From: Pararhodobacter aggregans
GTDB taxonomy: Bacteria > Pseudomonadota > Alphaproteobacteria > Rhodobacterales > Rhodobacteraceae
Assembly (NCBI RefSeq): GCF_003075525.1
Contig: NZ_QDDR01000008.1
Span: 124,001-188,000, forward strand
Direction of reading: 5' to 3'
Length of the DNA: 64,000 nt
Under the pieces are notes generated by a model that saw only the letters and a list, made by a program, of their open reading frames with translations, had not been told where the DNA came from and made no database searches. Positions 33,901 to 43,191 of this stretch are shown here, in pieces. Positions within the stretch are counted from its first letter, which is position 1. Each line of letters opens with the position of its first letter. The position numbers and the translations under genes are program-made.

Positions 33901-34671
33901 TCACGCGAAGATCGCCGAGACGCGGGCGGCTTCGCCACTCAGGCCCCAGGGCGGGTTGATGACGAAAAGGCCCGAGCCGGTCATTCGGTGGCCCTCGCGC
34001 GCGGGGGGAAAGCGGATTTCGTGGCGCAGGGCTTCGGGGTGCGCGGCCTCCAGCGCGGCCAGCATCCCCCCGTGGCGCGGCTCGCGCAGCAGCGGATACC
34101 AGAGCGCCAGCACGCCGACGTTCCATTTCCGCGCCACCTGGCCCAGGAAGCGGGGGATCGCCTCGTATTCCGCCGGGCTTTCGAACGAAGGATCGACCAG
34201 CAGCATGCCGCGGCGGGGATTGGGCGGGGTCAGTTCCAGCACCTTGGTCAGCCCGTCGGCCTTATGCACCCGCACCGGGTAGGGCATCATCGCCTCGGCC
34301 AGCGCCGCGTGTTCCTGGGGGTGTTTCTCGGCCAGATGCACGCTGTCCGTGGCCCGCAGGAGCCGCGCCGCGATCAGGGGCGAGCCGGGATAGGCGTCCT
34401 GGCCGTGATCGGCCCGCACCGCGTCCAGCACCCGGCGATAAGGGTGGTCCGGGGGCAGGCGGGTTTCGAGGCGGGCGATGCCCTGCGCCGCCTCGCCGGT
34501 CTTCAGCGCCTCGGGCGCCGCCAGATCGTAAAGCCCCCGGCCGGCGTGGCTTTCGAGATAGGTGAGGGGCTTGTCCTTCTGCGTCAGGTAGTCGAGCATC
34601 CAGGCGAGAAGCGCGTGTTTGTGCACATCCGCCAGATTCCCGGCGTGATAGAGGTGCTGGTACGAGAGCAT
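33901..34671 (-). CDS. rlmJ: 23S rRNA (adenine2030-N6)-methyltransferase
   Basis: A 256-residue SAM-dependent methyltransferase of the RlmJ family. MLSYQHLYHAGNLADVHKHALL at the N-terminus is diagnostic, ESHAGRGLYDL is the SAM-binding motif, and the catalytic motif reads LLVDPSFES instead of the more common DPPYE, with NPPWGLSGE near the end. It modifies A2030 of 23S rRNA. It lies between irr and the repeat locus 3 and is not normally part of the fab cluster. Confidence 0.92.
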   Translation of the reverse strand: MLSYQHLYHAGNLADVHKHALLAWMLDYLTQKDKPLTYLESHAGRGLYDLAAPEALKTGEAAQGIARLETRLPPDHPYRRVLDAVRADHGQDAYPGSPLIAARLLRATDSVHLAEKHPQEHAALAEAMMPYPVRVHKADGLTKVLELTPPNPRRGMLLVDPSFESPAEYEAIPRFLGQVARKWNVGVLALWYPLLREPRHGGMLAALEAAHPEALRHEIRFPPAREGHRMTGSGLFVINPPWGLSGEAARVSAIFA

Positions 34672-34717
34672 GTGGGGCTGCCCCTTCGCTGAGGATGTCG
34701 GGGAGGGTAGGGCTGCG

Positions 34718-35158
34718 TCAATCGCGGCGGCGCAGGCGGATCACGACATCCACCCGGGCGATCTCGCAGCCTTCGGGGACATCGGGCAGGCGCAGGATTT
34801 CCAGCTGGTCCGAGGGGGCGTCGGTCAGCTTCTGGCTGTCTTCCCAGAAGTAATGCGGGTGATCGTCGGTGCGCGTGTCGAAATAGGAGCGCGAGGCGTC
34901 CACCGTGATCTCGTTCAGCAGCCCCGCCTCGCAGAAGGCGCGCAGCGTGTTGTAGACCGTCGCGAGTGAGACCTTCTCGCCCCGGTCGGCGGCGGCGGCG
35001 AACAGGCTTTCGGCCGTCACATGCCGGTTCTCGCCATCGCCCATGACCAGCGCGGCCAGCGCCAGACGCTGGCGGGTCGGCCGCAGCCCGGCCTGGACCA
35101 GCCAGTCTGAGGCGCGCGCGCGGGCTACCTGGGTCTGGGGAGCGAATTCGCGGATCAT
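34718..35158 (-). CDS. irr: iron response regulator Irr (Fur family)
   Basis: A 146-residue Fur-superfamily regulator. The winged helix is formed by GLRPTRQRLALAALV and SLATVYNTLRAFCEAGLL; the dimer/metal region has YFDTRTDDHPHYFWEDSQK rather than the Fur His cluster, the pattern of Irr. In alphaproteobacteria Irr senses iron through haem and controls haem synthesis and iron transport. It is divergent from fabA across a 162-bp region. Likely targets in this window would be mbfA and hemF, but I see no clear ICE box. Confidence 0.92.
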   Translation of the reverse strand: MIREFAPQTQVARARASDWLVQAGLRPTRQRLALAALVMGDGENRHVTAESLFAAAADRGEKVSLATVYNTLRAFCEAGLLNEITVDASRSYFDTRTDDHPHYFWEDSQKLTDAPSDQLEILRLPDVPEGCEIARVDVVIRLRRRD

Positions 35159-35249
35159 GCGGTCATTTTAAGCCGAGCCGCGGCGGGATTCAATGCCCTG
35201 ACCGTGGTTTGGCCCGGGCACGGTGGCGAGGGGCCCTAGAGCCTGCGGC

Positions 35250-35277
35250 TTGTCAGGGCGGAAAGCGGGATGCTAGA
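35250..35277 (+). promoter_or_regulatory. candidate fabA promoter
   Basis: TTGTCA (35250-35255) and GCTAGA (35272-35277) form a -35/-10 pair with a 16-bp spacer, 45 bases before the fabA ATG. Confidence 0.45.
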
Positions 35278-35320
35278 GGAGGAAAAACGCCATAAGAAAG
35301 TATCCAGGGAGCCTGCCGCC

Positions 35321-35830
35321 ATGTCGTCCTATCCGTCGTCCTTTGACAAGGAAGCCCTGCTGGCCTGCGCCCGGGGTGAGCTCTTCGGTCCCGGCAATGC
35401 GCAATTGCCGGCGCCGCCGATGCTGATGATGGACCGCATCACCGAGATCTCGGGCGACGGCGGGCTGCATGGCAAGGGGCATGTGGTGGCGGAATTCGAC
35501 ATCACCCCCGATCTGTGGTTCTTTGACTGCCATTTCCCGGGCAATCCGATCATGCCCGGTTGTCTGGGGCTGGACGGGCTCTGGCAGCTGACCGGCTTCA
35601 ACCTCGGCTGGCGCGGCTGGCTGGGCCGGGGCTATGCCCTGGGTGTGGGCGAGGTGAAGCTGACCGGCATGGTGCGGCCCGACCGCAGGATGCTGACCTA
35701 CAAGGTCGATTTCACCAAGGCGATCCAGACAAGGCGGCTGACCATGGGCGTGGCCGATGGCATCGTCGAGGCCGATGGCGAGGTGATCTATCAGGTCAAG
35801 GACATGAAAGTGGCCTTGAGCGAGAGCTGA
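35321..35830 (+). CDS. fabA: 3-hydroxydecanoyl-ACP dehydratase/isomerase
   Basis: A 169-residue FabA, which dehydrates 3-hydroxydecanoyl-ACP and isomerises the product to start unsaturated fatty acids. The catalytic His lies in [14 protein letters not shown] and the family segment [11 protein letters not shown] follows with the active-site Asp. The start ATG at 35321 has GGGAG upstream and gives the usual length; the 17-residue extension read from 35270 is rejected. It is divergent from irr and followed by a single structured unit. Confidence 0.94.
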   Translation: MSSYPSSFDKEALLACARGELFGPGNAQLPAPPMLMMDRITEISGDGGLHGKGHVVAEFDITPDLWFFDCHFPGNPIMPGCLGLDGLWQLTGFNLGWRGWLGRGYALGVGEVKLTGMVRPDRRMLTYKVDFTKAIQTRRLTMGVADGIVEADGEVIYQVKDMKVALSES

Positions 35831-35953
35831 GGGGTTTCGCCCTCGGTGCCCTCGGGCGACCGAGGCGGGGGGCTGCCGCCCCCCGCACCCCCTGCTTCAA
35901 GGGGGGCACGCCCCCCTTGAAAATCCCCGTGGATATTTGGGGAACAAAGATGG
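35831..35953 (+). repeat. dispersed structured unit, locus 4 (one unit behind fabA)
   Basis: Sense orientation to fabA: GGGTTTCGCCCTCGG-type outer stem, GGGGGGC/GCCCCCC hairpin, then TTCAAGGGGGGC/GCCCCCCTTGAA (35896-35921) and the tail GTGGATATTTGGGGAACAAAG. The 5' part is the same as the outer end of loci 1, 3, 5 and 8, so this unit looks like a hybrid of two subtypes. Confidence 0.85.
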
Positions 35954-36023
35954 GGCGGGGGGCGGCGTTGATGCGGGGCGCGGGATGCGGTATGGGGCGG
36001 GGTTGCTTGACAGGATCGCCCGC

Positions 36024-37358
36024 ATGACCGCCCCCGTTTCCGCGCCGAAGAAGCTGTTCATCAAGACCTATGGCTGTCAGATGAATGTCTATGACAGCGA
36101 GCGCATGGCCGAAGCCATGGGCGCCAACGGTTACGTCACCACGGATCGGGCGGAAGACGCCGACATGATCCTTCTGAACACCTGCCATATCCGCGAGAAG
36201 GCGGCCGAGAAGGTCTATTCCGAGCTGGGCCGGCTGCGGCCGCTGAAGGACGCCAATCCCGAGTTGAAGATCGGCATCGCCGGTTGCGTGGCGCAGGCCG
36301 AGGGGGCGGAGATCCTGCGCCGGGCGCCGGTGGTCGATCTGGTGGTCGGGCCGCAGACCTATCACCGCCTGCCCGAGATGGAGGCGGCGGCGCGGGCCGG
36401 GGCTCGTCCCGTGGACACCGATTTCCCCGAGGAAGACAAGTTCGAGCGGTTGCCGAAGGGGCCCCGTGCGAGCCGGGGGCCGACGGCGTTTCTGACCGTG
36501 CAGGAGGGCTGCGACAAGTTCTGCGCCTTCTGCGTCGTGCCCTACACTCGCGGCGCCGAGGTCAGCCGCCCGGTCGAGCGGCTGCTGCGTGAGGCGCGGG
36601 ATCTGGTCGAGCGCGGGGTGCGGGAGCTGACGCTTCTGGGGCAGAACGTCAACGGCTACCATGGGCTGGGGCCGGATGGCGCGGTCTGGTCGCTGGCTCG
36701 GCTGGTGCAGGAACTGGCGGGGATCGAGGGCCTCTGGCGCATCCGCTATACCACCAGCCACCCGAACGACATGTCGGACGACCTGATCGCCGCGCATGGC
36801 GAGATCGACAAGCTGATGCCCTATCTGCATCTGCCGGTGCAATCGGGCTCGGACAAGGTGCTGAAGGCGATGAACCGCAAGCACCGGGCCGAGGATTACC
36901 TGCGGCTGATCGAGCGGCTGCGCGCGGTGCGGCCGGATCTGGCGCTGTCCGGCGACTTCATCGTCGGCTTCCCGGGCGAGACGGAGGCCGACTTCGAGGA
37001 GACGCTGGGGCTGGTCCGGGCGGTGGGCTACCATTCGGCCTTCACTTTCAAATACAGCGCGCGCCCGGGCACGCCCGCCGCCGAACGCCCGGTCCTGCCG
37101 GACTCGGTGCTGGACGACCGCCTGCACCGCCTGCAGGCGCTGATCGCCGGGCAGCAGCGCGCGGCGCAGGAGGCGATGGTCGGGCGCGAGGTGGGGGTGC
37201 TGATCGAGAAGCCCGGGCGCATGGCGGGGCAGATGGTGGGCAAGTCGGACCACCTGCACGCGGTCCATGTCGCTGACTGCGAGGCGAAACCGGGCGATCT
37301 GATCCGGGTGCGGATCACCGGCTCGGCGGCCAATTCGCTGGCGGGGCGGGCCCTCTGA
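36024..37358 (+). CDS. miaB: tRNA-2-methylthio-N6-dimethylallyladenosine synthase
   Basis: A 444-residue radical-SAM methylthiotransferase acting on i6A37 of tRNAs. The N-terminal UPF0004 domain holds the three Cys of the auxiliary cluster (TYGCQMN, NTCHIRE, AGCVAQA). The radical-SAM Cys triad is [11 protein letters not shown] near residue 165, followed by PYTRGAE. A C-terminal TRAM domain is present. The ATG at 36024 gives the typical N-terminus; a longer reading would start in the repeat. Confidence 0.95.
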   Translation: MTAPVSAPKKLFIKTYGCQMNVYDSERMAEAMGANGYVTTDRAEDADMILLNTCHIREKAAEKVYSELGRLRPLKDANPELKIGIAGCVAQAEGAEILRRAPVVDLVVGPQTYHRLPEMEAAARAGARPVDTDFPEEDKFERLPKGPRASRGPTAFLTVQEGCDKFCAFCVVPYTRGAEVSRPVERLLREARDLVERGVRELTLLGQNVNGYHGLGPDGAVWSLARLVQELAGIEGLWRIRYTTSHPNDMSDDLIAAHGEIDKLMPYLHLPVQSGSDKVLKAMNRKHRAEDYLRLIERLRAVRPDLALSGDFIVGFPGETEADFEETLGLVRAVGYHSAFTFKYSARPGTPAAERPVLPDSVLDDRLHRLQALIAGQQRAAQEAMVGREVGVLIEKPGRMAGQMVGKSDHLHAVHVADCEAKPGDLIRVRITGSAANSLAGRAL

Positions 37359-37429
37359 CGCCGGCGGAATTGAACACCCGGGCCGGGATTCGGTCAAGGC
37401 CGGGCAGCACGGATAGCGGTCGAAAGCGG

Positions 37430-37444
37430 CATGTGCACCACATG
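37430..37444. promoter_or_regulatory. inverted repeat upstream of ybeZ
   Basis: CATGTG and CACATG are separated by three bases, 100 bases before the PhoH-family gene. It could be an operator; nothing else supports this. Confidence 0.25.
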
Positions 37445-37545
37445 TCGCATTTCTGCACCGCTGCGGAACAAGATTCAGCTTTGGCGCGTTCCATGCCTAA
37501 TTGTCATGCGAACGTTGCTTGCGACAGGTGCAATTGAGGGGCAGC

Positions 37546-38604
37546 ATGGACATATCTCAGCCGGACCCGTCCGCAGAGACCGCCAGAGAGGAGACCCGCT
37601 TGGGCATAAGTGCGCTGACCCCCCCGCCCGCCGCCGGCGACAGCATGCAGACCCTGCTTGAGTTCGCCGACAACAGATTGCTGGTAGACCTGTGCGGCGA
37701 ATACGACCGCAATCTGGTCAAGCTGGAAGAGGAACTGGGCGTCCAGATCATCCACCGGGGGAACCAGCTGCACATCATGGGTCAGGAGCATGTCCGCGCC
37801 CGGGCCGCCGAGACGCTGAAATCGCTCTATGCGCGGCTGAAGGACGGCAAGGGGATGGAGCCCGGCGATGTCGATGGCGCGGTGCGTCTGTCGGCGGGCG
37901 AGGCCGGTGAGCGGCAGCTGGAGATGTTCCGCACCGGTCAGGTCGAGATCCGCACCCGCAAGAAGAACGTGGCGCCCCGCACCAAGGCGCAGCAGGATTA
38001 CGCCCGCTCGCTCTTCGAGAACGAGATGAATTTCGGCATCGGCCCGGCGGGCACCGGCAAGACCTATATCGCCGTGGCCGCGGCGGTGCATTTCCTGACC
38101 GAGGGGCATGTGGACCGGATCATCCTGTCGCGCCCCGCCGTCGAGGCGGGCGAGAAGCTGGGGTATCTGCCGGGCGACATGAAGGAAAAGGTCGATCCCT
38201 ACATGCAGCCGCTCTATGACGCGCTGAACGATTTCCTGCCGGCCAAGTCCTTGCAGAAATACATGGAGGAAAAGCGCATCGAGATTGCGCCCTTGGCCTT
38301 CATGCGGGGGCGGACGCTGGCCAGTGCCTTCGTCGTGCTGGACGAGGCGCAGAACGCGACCGAATTGCAGATGAAGATGTTCCTGACCCGTCTGGGCGAG
38401 GGCTCGCGCATGGCGATCACCGGTGACCGCAGCCAGGTCGACCTGCCGCGCGGCGTGACCTCGGGGCTGGCCTCGGCCGAGCGCATCCTGCAGGGGATCA
38501 AGGGCATCGGGTTTTCCTATTTCACCTCGGTCGATGTGGTGCGGCACCCGCTGGTGGCGCGCATCGTCGAGGCCTATGATCGCCAGTCCCCCTCGCAGGT
38601 CTGA
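37546..38604 (+). CDS. ybeZ: PhoH family ATPase YbeZ
   Basis: A 352-residue PhoH-type P-loop ATPase: Walker A GIGPAGTGKTYIAVA near residue 168 and Walker B FVVLDEAQNATELQMK near 265. It starts at ATG 37546 with GAGGGG upstream. YbeZ works with the endoribonuclease YbeY in 16S rRNA maturation and ribosome quality control; both genes lie in the usual order ybeZ-ybeY-ybeX-lnt. Confidence 0.92.
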   Translation: MDISQPDPSAETAREETRLGISALTPPPAAGDSMQTLLEFADNRLLVDLCGEYDRNLVKLEEELGVQIIHRGNQLHIMGQEHVRARAAETLKSLYARLKDGKGMEPGDVDGAVRLSAGEAGERQLEMFRTGQVEIRTRKKNVAPRTKAQQDYARSLFENEMNFGIGPAGTGKTYIAVAAAVHFLTEGHVDRIILSRPAVEAGEKLGYLPGDMKEKVDPYMQPLYDALNDFLPAKSLQKYMEEKRIEIAPLAFMRGRTLASAFVVLDEAQNATELQMKMFLTRLGEGSRMAITGDRSQVDLPRGVTSGLASAERILQGIKGIGFSYFTSVDVVRHPLVARIVEAYDRQSPSQV

Positions 38605-38640
38605 GGGGCCCAAGTCTGAGGGGCGCGGGGCGCCTGAACC

Positions 38641-39183
38641 ATGTCTGTGACACTCGACATCAACGCGGAAGAGCCGCGCTGGGGGGACCTCGACCATCTG
38701 GCGCGCTCAGCCATTGACGCCACGCTGGCCCATCTGGGCCATGACCCGGCCTGTTTCGAGGTGAGCCTGCTCGCCTGCGACGATGCCCGGATCAAGGGGC
38801 TGAACGCGGGCTTTCGCGACAAGGACAAGGCGACGAATGTGCTGTCCTGGCCCGCCTGGGACCTCTCGGCCGAGACGCCCGGCGACCTGCCAGAGGCGCC
38901 CGAAACCGGCACGCCCGAGGAGCCCGAGGCGCTGGGAGACATCGCGCTGGCCTATGAGACCTGCCTGCGCGAGGCGGGCGAACAGGGCAAGCCCTTCGCC
39001 GAGCATGTGACGCATCTGATCGTTCATTCGGTGTTGCATCTTCTGGGTTACGATCACGAAACCGACGAAGATGCCGCTTTGATGGAGAAAACCGAGGTCG
39101 CCATCCTTGCAACCATGGGGATCGCAGATCCATATGCAGGGGACGAGTCGGAGCCGGTCGCACCCGCGACCGGGGCGGATTGA
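38641..39183 (+). CDS. ybeY: endoribonuclease YbeY
   Basis: A 180-residue zinc endoribonuclease for 16S rRNA 3'-end maturation. The zinc site HSVLHLLGYDHE near residue 125 and the NVLSWP motif near 66 are intact. The C-terminal 25 residues are an acidic tail. It follows ybeZ by 36 bases. Confidence 0.95.
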   Translation: MSVTLDINAEEPRWGDLDHLARSAIDATLAHLGHDPACFEVSLLACDDARIKGLNAGFRDKDKATNVLSWPAWDLSAETPGDLPEAPETGTPEEPEALGDIALAYETCLREAGEQGKPFAEHVTHLIVHSVLHLLGYDHETDEDAALMEKTEVAILATMGIADPYAGDESEPVAPATGAD

Positions 39184-39210
39184 TTTTTGAGATGATTCCG
39201 GAAAGGACCC

Positions 39211-40122
39211 ATGACTGACCTCACTTCCGGTTCGGTGCCCTCGGCAGAGGCCGATGGCAGCGCGGACCAGAGTCCGGACGGCAGTACCCGAGAACGGGGC
39301 CTGCTGGGACGATTATTCGACGCCATCGCCCCGCATGAAGCGGGTGAGGCCGAAAGCGCGCTCAACGCCTCGATGCGGCGGGTTCTGCCGGGGCTTGCCA
39401 ATCTGAGGCGCCTGCGGGTCGCCGATGTCTCGATCCCCAAGGCCGAGATCGTCGCCATTCCCAAGGATATCGACCGTGACGGTCTGATCGCGGTGTTCCG
39501 CGAATCGGGTTTCTCGCGCTTGCCGGTCTATAACGAGACGCTGGACAAGCCGATCGGTCTGCTCTTGCTCAAGGATCTGGTGCTGAAGCAGGGGTTCGAT
39601 CTGGGCGGCGAGATTGACGTCTCGTCCCTGCTGCGGCCCTTGCTCTATGTACCGCCGTCGATGCCGCTGGTGGTGCTGTTGCAGAAGATGCAGACCGAGC
39701 GGACCCATATGGCGCTGGTGATCGACGAATACGGCGGCGTGGACGGTCTGGTGACGATCGAGGATCTGCTGGAGCAGGTCGTGGGTCAGATCGACGACGA
39801 GCACGACACCGAGGATGAACACCTCTGGGCCGAGGATGGCGAGGGGGTCTGGCTGATCCAGGCCCGCGCCATGCTGGACGACCTGAAGAATGCGCTGGGG
39901 TTCGACCTGCGCCAGGGTCTGGAAGACGAGGACGTCGATACGATGGGCGGCCTCGTCTATCTGCTGCTTGGCCGGGTGCCGGCGCGGGGCGAGGTGATCG
40001 AGCATCCCGTCGGCCACGAGATCGAGGTGATCGACGCCGATCCCCGCCGCGTCAAGCGCGTGCGCCTGCGCAAGGCCGGTTCGGCCGATGAAGCCCCGGC
40101 CGCGGTGACGGATGCCGGCTGA
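39211..40122 (+). CDS. ybeX: CBS-domain protein of the CorC/YbeX family
   Basis: A 303-residue cytosolic protein with two CBS repeats (about residues 75-200; DVSIPKAEIVAIPKD, then TERTHMALVIDEYGGVDGLVTIEDLLEQVVG) and a C-terminal CorC_HlyC domain. The family is linked to Mg/Co efflux and, as YbeX, to ribosome metabolism. It overlaps lnt by 11 bases. Confidence 0.92.
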   Translation: MTDLTSGSVPSAEADGSADQSPDGSTRERGLLGRLFDAIAPHEAGEAESALNASMRRVLPGLANLRRLRVADVSIPKAEIVAIPKDIDRDGLIAVFRESGFSRLPVYNETLDKPIGLLLLKDLVLKQGFDLGGEIDVSSLLRPLLYVPPSMPLVVLLQKMQTERTHMALVIDEYGGVDGLVTIEDLLEQVVGQIDDEHDTEDEHLWAEDGEGVWLIQARAMLDDLKNALGFDLRQGLEDEDVDTMGGLVYLLLGRVPARGEVIEHPVGHEIEVIDADPRRVKRVRLRKAGSADEAPAAVTDAG

Positions 40123-41662
40123 ACGCCGCTGGCCGGTGATCCTGCAGGCCCTGGCCGCCGGGGCGCTGGCCGCCCCGGGGCAGGCGCCTTGGGGGCTCTG
40201 GCCGCTGACGATCCTGGGGCTGGCCTGGGCCTTCTGGCTGGTGGCCCGCGCGCCCTCGGCGCGGGGCGCCTTCGGCCGGGCTCTGCTGGCCGGGCTCGGG
40301 CATTTCCTGCCGGTCATGGCCTGGATCGTCGATCCGTTCTTCGTCGACCCCGAGGTGACGGGCTGGATGGCCCCTTTCGCGCTGGGGCTGATGGCGGCGG
40401 GCATGGCGCTGTTCTGGGCCTTTCCCGCCTGGCTGGCGTCCCTCGGCACCCCGCGGCCCACGGCCCGCGTCTGGCGGTTCGCGCTGGCGTTTCTGGCCTT
40501 CGAGGACCTGCGCGGGATGCTGTTCACCGGCTTCCCCTGGGCCCTGAGCGGGCATGTCTGGATCGGCACGCCCCCTGACCAGCTGGCCGCCCTCGGCGGC
40601 GCGTTGCTGCTCAGCGCGCTGACGCTGTCGCTGGCGGCGGCGCTGGCGGTGGCCGCTCTGCGCTGGCAGGGCGGGCGGCGCGGTCTGGCCGGGCTCGCGC
40701 TGGGGCTTGGCGGGCTGGCGCTGGCGGGCGCCTGGGGCTGGGGCAGCCTGCGTCTGGCGCAGCCCTTGCCCGAGGGGCCGGGGATCCGGCTGCGGCTGGT
40801 GCAGGCCAATGTGCCGCAGGACCAGAAATGGCAGCGCGACCTGATCGGGATGTTCTTCGAGCGTCATCTCGACCTCTCGACCGGCGAGGCGCCCGTCGAT
40901 CTGGTCATCTGGCCGGAAACCGCGGCGCCCTTCCTTCTCGACAACCCCGGCGCCGGGCTGGAGATGGCGGCCGAGGCCGCGGGCGCCCCCCTGGTCATGG
41001 GCATCCAGCGGCGCGAGCGCGACGCGGCCGGGATCAGCCGGTATTTCAATTCGCTGGCGGTGATCGGGCAGGGCGGCTCGGTCGGCGCAATCTATGACAA
41101 GCACCATCTGGTGCCCTTCGGCGAATACATCCCCCTGATCGGCGAATGGGCCCGCGAACAGGGCTGGGGCGGGCTGGCCCAGCAACTGCTCGACGGCTAC
41201 ACGCCCGGTCCGGGGCCGGAACTGATGGATCTGGGCGGGGCAGGGCGGGCGCTGCCGCTCATCTGCTACGAGGCGGTCTTTCCCCGCGACCTGCGCGGCA
41301 CCGAACGCCCCGACTGGCTGCTGCAGGCGACGAACGACGCCTGGTTCGGCAACCTGATCGGCCCCTACCAGCATCTGGCGCAGGCGCGGCTCCGGGCGGT
41401 CGAGACCGGTCTGCCGCTGGTGCGCGCCGCCAATACCGGGATCTCGGCGGTGACCGATGCGCGGGGGCGGGTGCTGGCCTCGCTGCCGCTCGACGTCACC
41501 GGCGCGCTGGATGCGGACCTGCCCGGCGCCCTGCCGCCCACGCCTTATGCGCGCTGGGGCGACGGGCCCTGGCACGCGCTTCTGGCCCTTGGAATGCTGG
41601 GTCTGGCGCTGGCGGCGCTGCGCCGCAGGCAGTCGGGAAAAGGCCCCGGACAAAGCGGTTGA
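40112..41662 (+). CDS. lnt: apolipoprotein N-acyltransferase
   Basis: A 516-residue inner-membrane enzyme that adds the third acyl chain to lipoproteins. The N-terminal 220 residues contain about six to seven helices; the periplasmic nitrilase-like domain shows Glu in WPETAAPF, Lys in YDKHHLVPFGEY and Cys in LICYEAVFP, the complete catalytic triad; a last helix closes the protein (HALLALGMLGLALAAL). Its stop overlaps the -35 of the metK promoter. Confidence 0.93.
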   Translation: MPAERRWPVILQALAAGALAAPGQAPWGLWPLTILGLAWAFWLVARAPSARGAFGRALLAGLGHFLPVMAWIVDPFFVDPEVTGWMAPFALGLMAAGMALFWAFPAWLASLGTPRPTARVWRFALAFLAFEDLRGMLFTGFPWALSGHVWIGTPPDQLAALGGALLLSALTLSLAAALAVAALRWQGGRRGLAGLALGLGGLALAGAWGWGSLRLAQPLPEGPGIRLRLVQANVPQDQKWQRDLIGMFFERHLDLSTGEAPVDLVIWPETAAPFLLDNPGAGLEMAAEAAGAPLVMGIQRRERDAAGISRYFNSLAVIGQGGSVGAIYDKHHLVPFGEYIPLIGEWAREQGWGGLAQQLLDGYTPGPGPELMDLGGAGRALPLICYEAVFPRDLRGTERPDWLLQATNDAWFGNLIGPYQHLAQARLRAVETGLPLVRAANTGISAVTDARGRVLASLPLDVTGALDADLPGALPPTPYARWGDGPWHALLALGMLGLALAALRRRQSGKGPGQSG

Positions 41663-41687
41663 CGCTGCCTGCAAGGAGGGATAGCCC
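41659..41687 (+). promoter_or_regulatory. candidate metK promoter
   Basis: TTGACG at 41659-41664 overlaps the lnt stop codon. A weak -10 (TAGCCC, 41682-41687) lies 17 bp downstream. The transcript would begin just before the riboswitch. Confidence 0.4.
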
Positions 41688-41697
41688 CATCATACTC

Positions 41698-41745
41698 CTG
41701 TCACAACGGCTTCCTGGCGTGACGGGCGACATGCAATGGAGCACA
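41698..41745 (+). promoter_or_regulatory. SAM/SAH-type riboswitch of metK
   Basis: The run TCACAACGGCTTCCTGGCGT followed by GAC, and later ATGGAGCA, matches the SAM/SAH riboswitch class found upstream of metK in Rhodobacterales. Stem P1 is GTCAC (41700-41704) with GTGAC (41719-41723). The GGCTTCC loop can pair with GGAGC at 41738-41742 to give the pseudoknot. GGAG is also the Shine-Dalgarno of metK, so ligand binding should hide it and turn translation down when SAM is plentiful. Confidence 0.92.
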
Positions 41746-41750
41746 TCCCC

Positions 41751-42917
41751 ATGAGCCGACAGAACTACGTTTTCACCTCGGAATCCGTCGCCGAGGGGCA
41801 TCCGGACAAGGTCTGCGACCGGATCTCGGACGCCATCCTCGATGCGTTCATGGCCGAGGATCCCTATTCGCGCGTGGCCTGCGAGACCTTCGCCACCACC
41901 GACCGCGTGGTGATCGGCGGCGAAGTGCGCGGCCCGGCCTCGGTCATCGCCCGGGTCGAGGAGATCGCCCGCGACTGCGTGCGCGACATCGGCTACGAAC
42001 AGGACGGGTTCCACTGGGCCAACCTCAAGGTTGACAGCTACCTGCATGCCCAATCCGCCGATATCGCCCAGGGGGTGGATGCGGCCGGCAACAAGGACGA
42101 GGGCGCGGGCGACCAGGGCATCATGTTCGGCTATGCGACCGACGAGACGCCCGAACTGATGCCGGCGCCGATCCTCTACGCCCATGCGATCCTCAAGCGC
42201 CTGGCCGAGGTGCGCAAGAACGGCACCGAGCCGAAGCTGGGGCCGGACGCCAAGTCGCAATTGTCGATCCGCTATGTCGACGGCAAGCCGATGGGCGTGA
42301 CCTCGATCGTGCTCTCGAGCCAGCATCTGGACCCGTCGCTGAGCTCGGCCGATGTGCGGGCCATTGTCGAACCCTATATCCGCGCCACCCTGCCGGACGG
42401 CTGGATCGACGCCGCCACCGAATGGCACGTCAACCCGACCGGCAAGTTCGTGATCGGCGGACCGGACGGGGACGCCGGGCTCACCGGGCGCAAGATCATC
42501 GTCGACACCTACGGCGGCGCCGCGCCCCATGGCGGCGGGGCGTTTTCGGGCAAGGATCCGACCAAGGTCGACCGCTCGGCCGCCTATGCCGCGCGCTATC
42601 TGGCGAAGAACGTGGTGGCGGCGGGGCTGGCCAAGCGCTGCACGCTGCAGCTGAGCTACGCCATCGGCGTGGCCAAGCCGCTGTCGATCTATGTCGATAC
42701 GCATGGCACGGGGTCGGTGGACGACGCCGCCATCGAGACGGCCGTGGCCCGCAGCATGGACCTGACCCCGCGCGGCATTCGCACGCATCTGGGGCTGAAC
42801 CGGCCGATCTTCGCCCGGACCTCGGCCTATGGTCATTTCGGCCGCGCGCCCGAGGCAGACGGCGGCTTCTCCTGGGAGAAGATCGACCTCGCCGGGGTTC
42901 TCAAGAGCGCGGTCTGA
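41751..42917 (+). CDS. metK: S-adenosylmethionine synthetase
   Basis: A 388-residue enzyme making SAM from methionine and ATP. Motifs: [17 protein letters not shown] with the catalytic His, [12 protein letters not shown] near residue 118, and [16 protein letters not shown] near 262. The start at 41751 lies ten bases after the GGAG contained in the riboswitch. Translation is probably under direct SAM control. A double structured unit follows. Confidence 0.96.
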   Translation: MSRQNYVFTSESVAEGHPDKVCDRISDAILDAFMAEDPYSRVACETFATTDRVVIGGEVRGPASVIARVEEIARDCVRDIGYEQDGFHWANLKVDSYLHAQSADIAQGVDAAGNKDEGAGDQGIMFGYATDETPELMPAPILYAHAILKRLAEVRKNGTEPKLGPDAKSQLSIRYVDGKPMGVTSIVLSSQHLDPSLSSADVRAIVEPYIRATLPDGWIDAATEWHVNPTGKFVIGGPDGDAGLTGRKIIVDTYGGAAPHGGGAFSGKDPTKVDRSAAYAARYLAKNVVAAGLAKRCTLQLSYAIGVAKPLSIYVDTHGTGSVDDAAIETAVARSMDLTPRGIRTHLGLNRPIFARTSAYGHFGRAPEADGGFSWEKIDLAGVLKSAV

Positions 42918-42919
42918 GA

Positions 42920-43190
42920 CGGGCCGGGTCATGCGGGGGGCCAGCCCCCCGCGCCCCCCGCCAAAGGGGACCCTCGGGCCCCCTTTGGAAACCCCCGAGG
43001 ATATTTAGAGAACAAAGATGTAAGTTAAGAGGGCGTTAAGCCGTCTTCTTTGCGCTTCAAATATCCTCGGGGGGTGAATGCCCGCAGGGCAGAGGGGGGC
43101 AGACGGCCCCCCTTCTTCGGCGCGGCAACGCCGCGCCGCTGGTCGCCCGAGGCGCCCGCGGCAGCGGGCAACGAGGGCGAAACCCCTCCC
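42920..43190. repeat. dispersed structured unit, locus 5 (two units tail to tail)
   Basis: The left unit follows metK in sense orientation (tail 42992-43020); the right unit follows the PIN gene in its minus-strand sense (tail about 43042-43072, with several changes). Loop TAAGTTAAGAGGGCG is shared with locus 3. Right-hand stems are TGCCC/GGGCA, GGGGGGC/GCCCCCC and GGCGCGGC/GCCGCGCC. Confidence 0.88.
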
Positions 43191-43191
43191 T

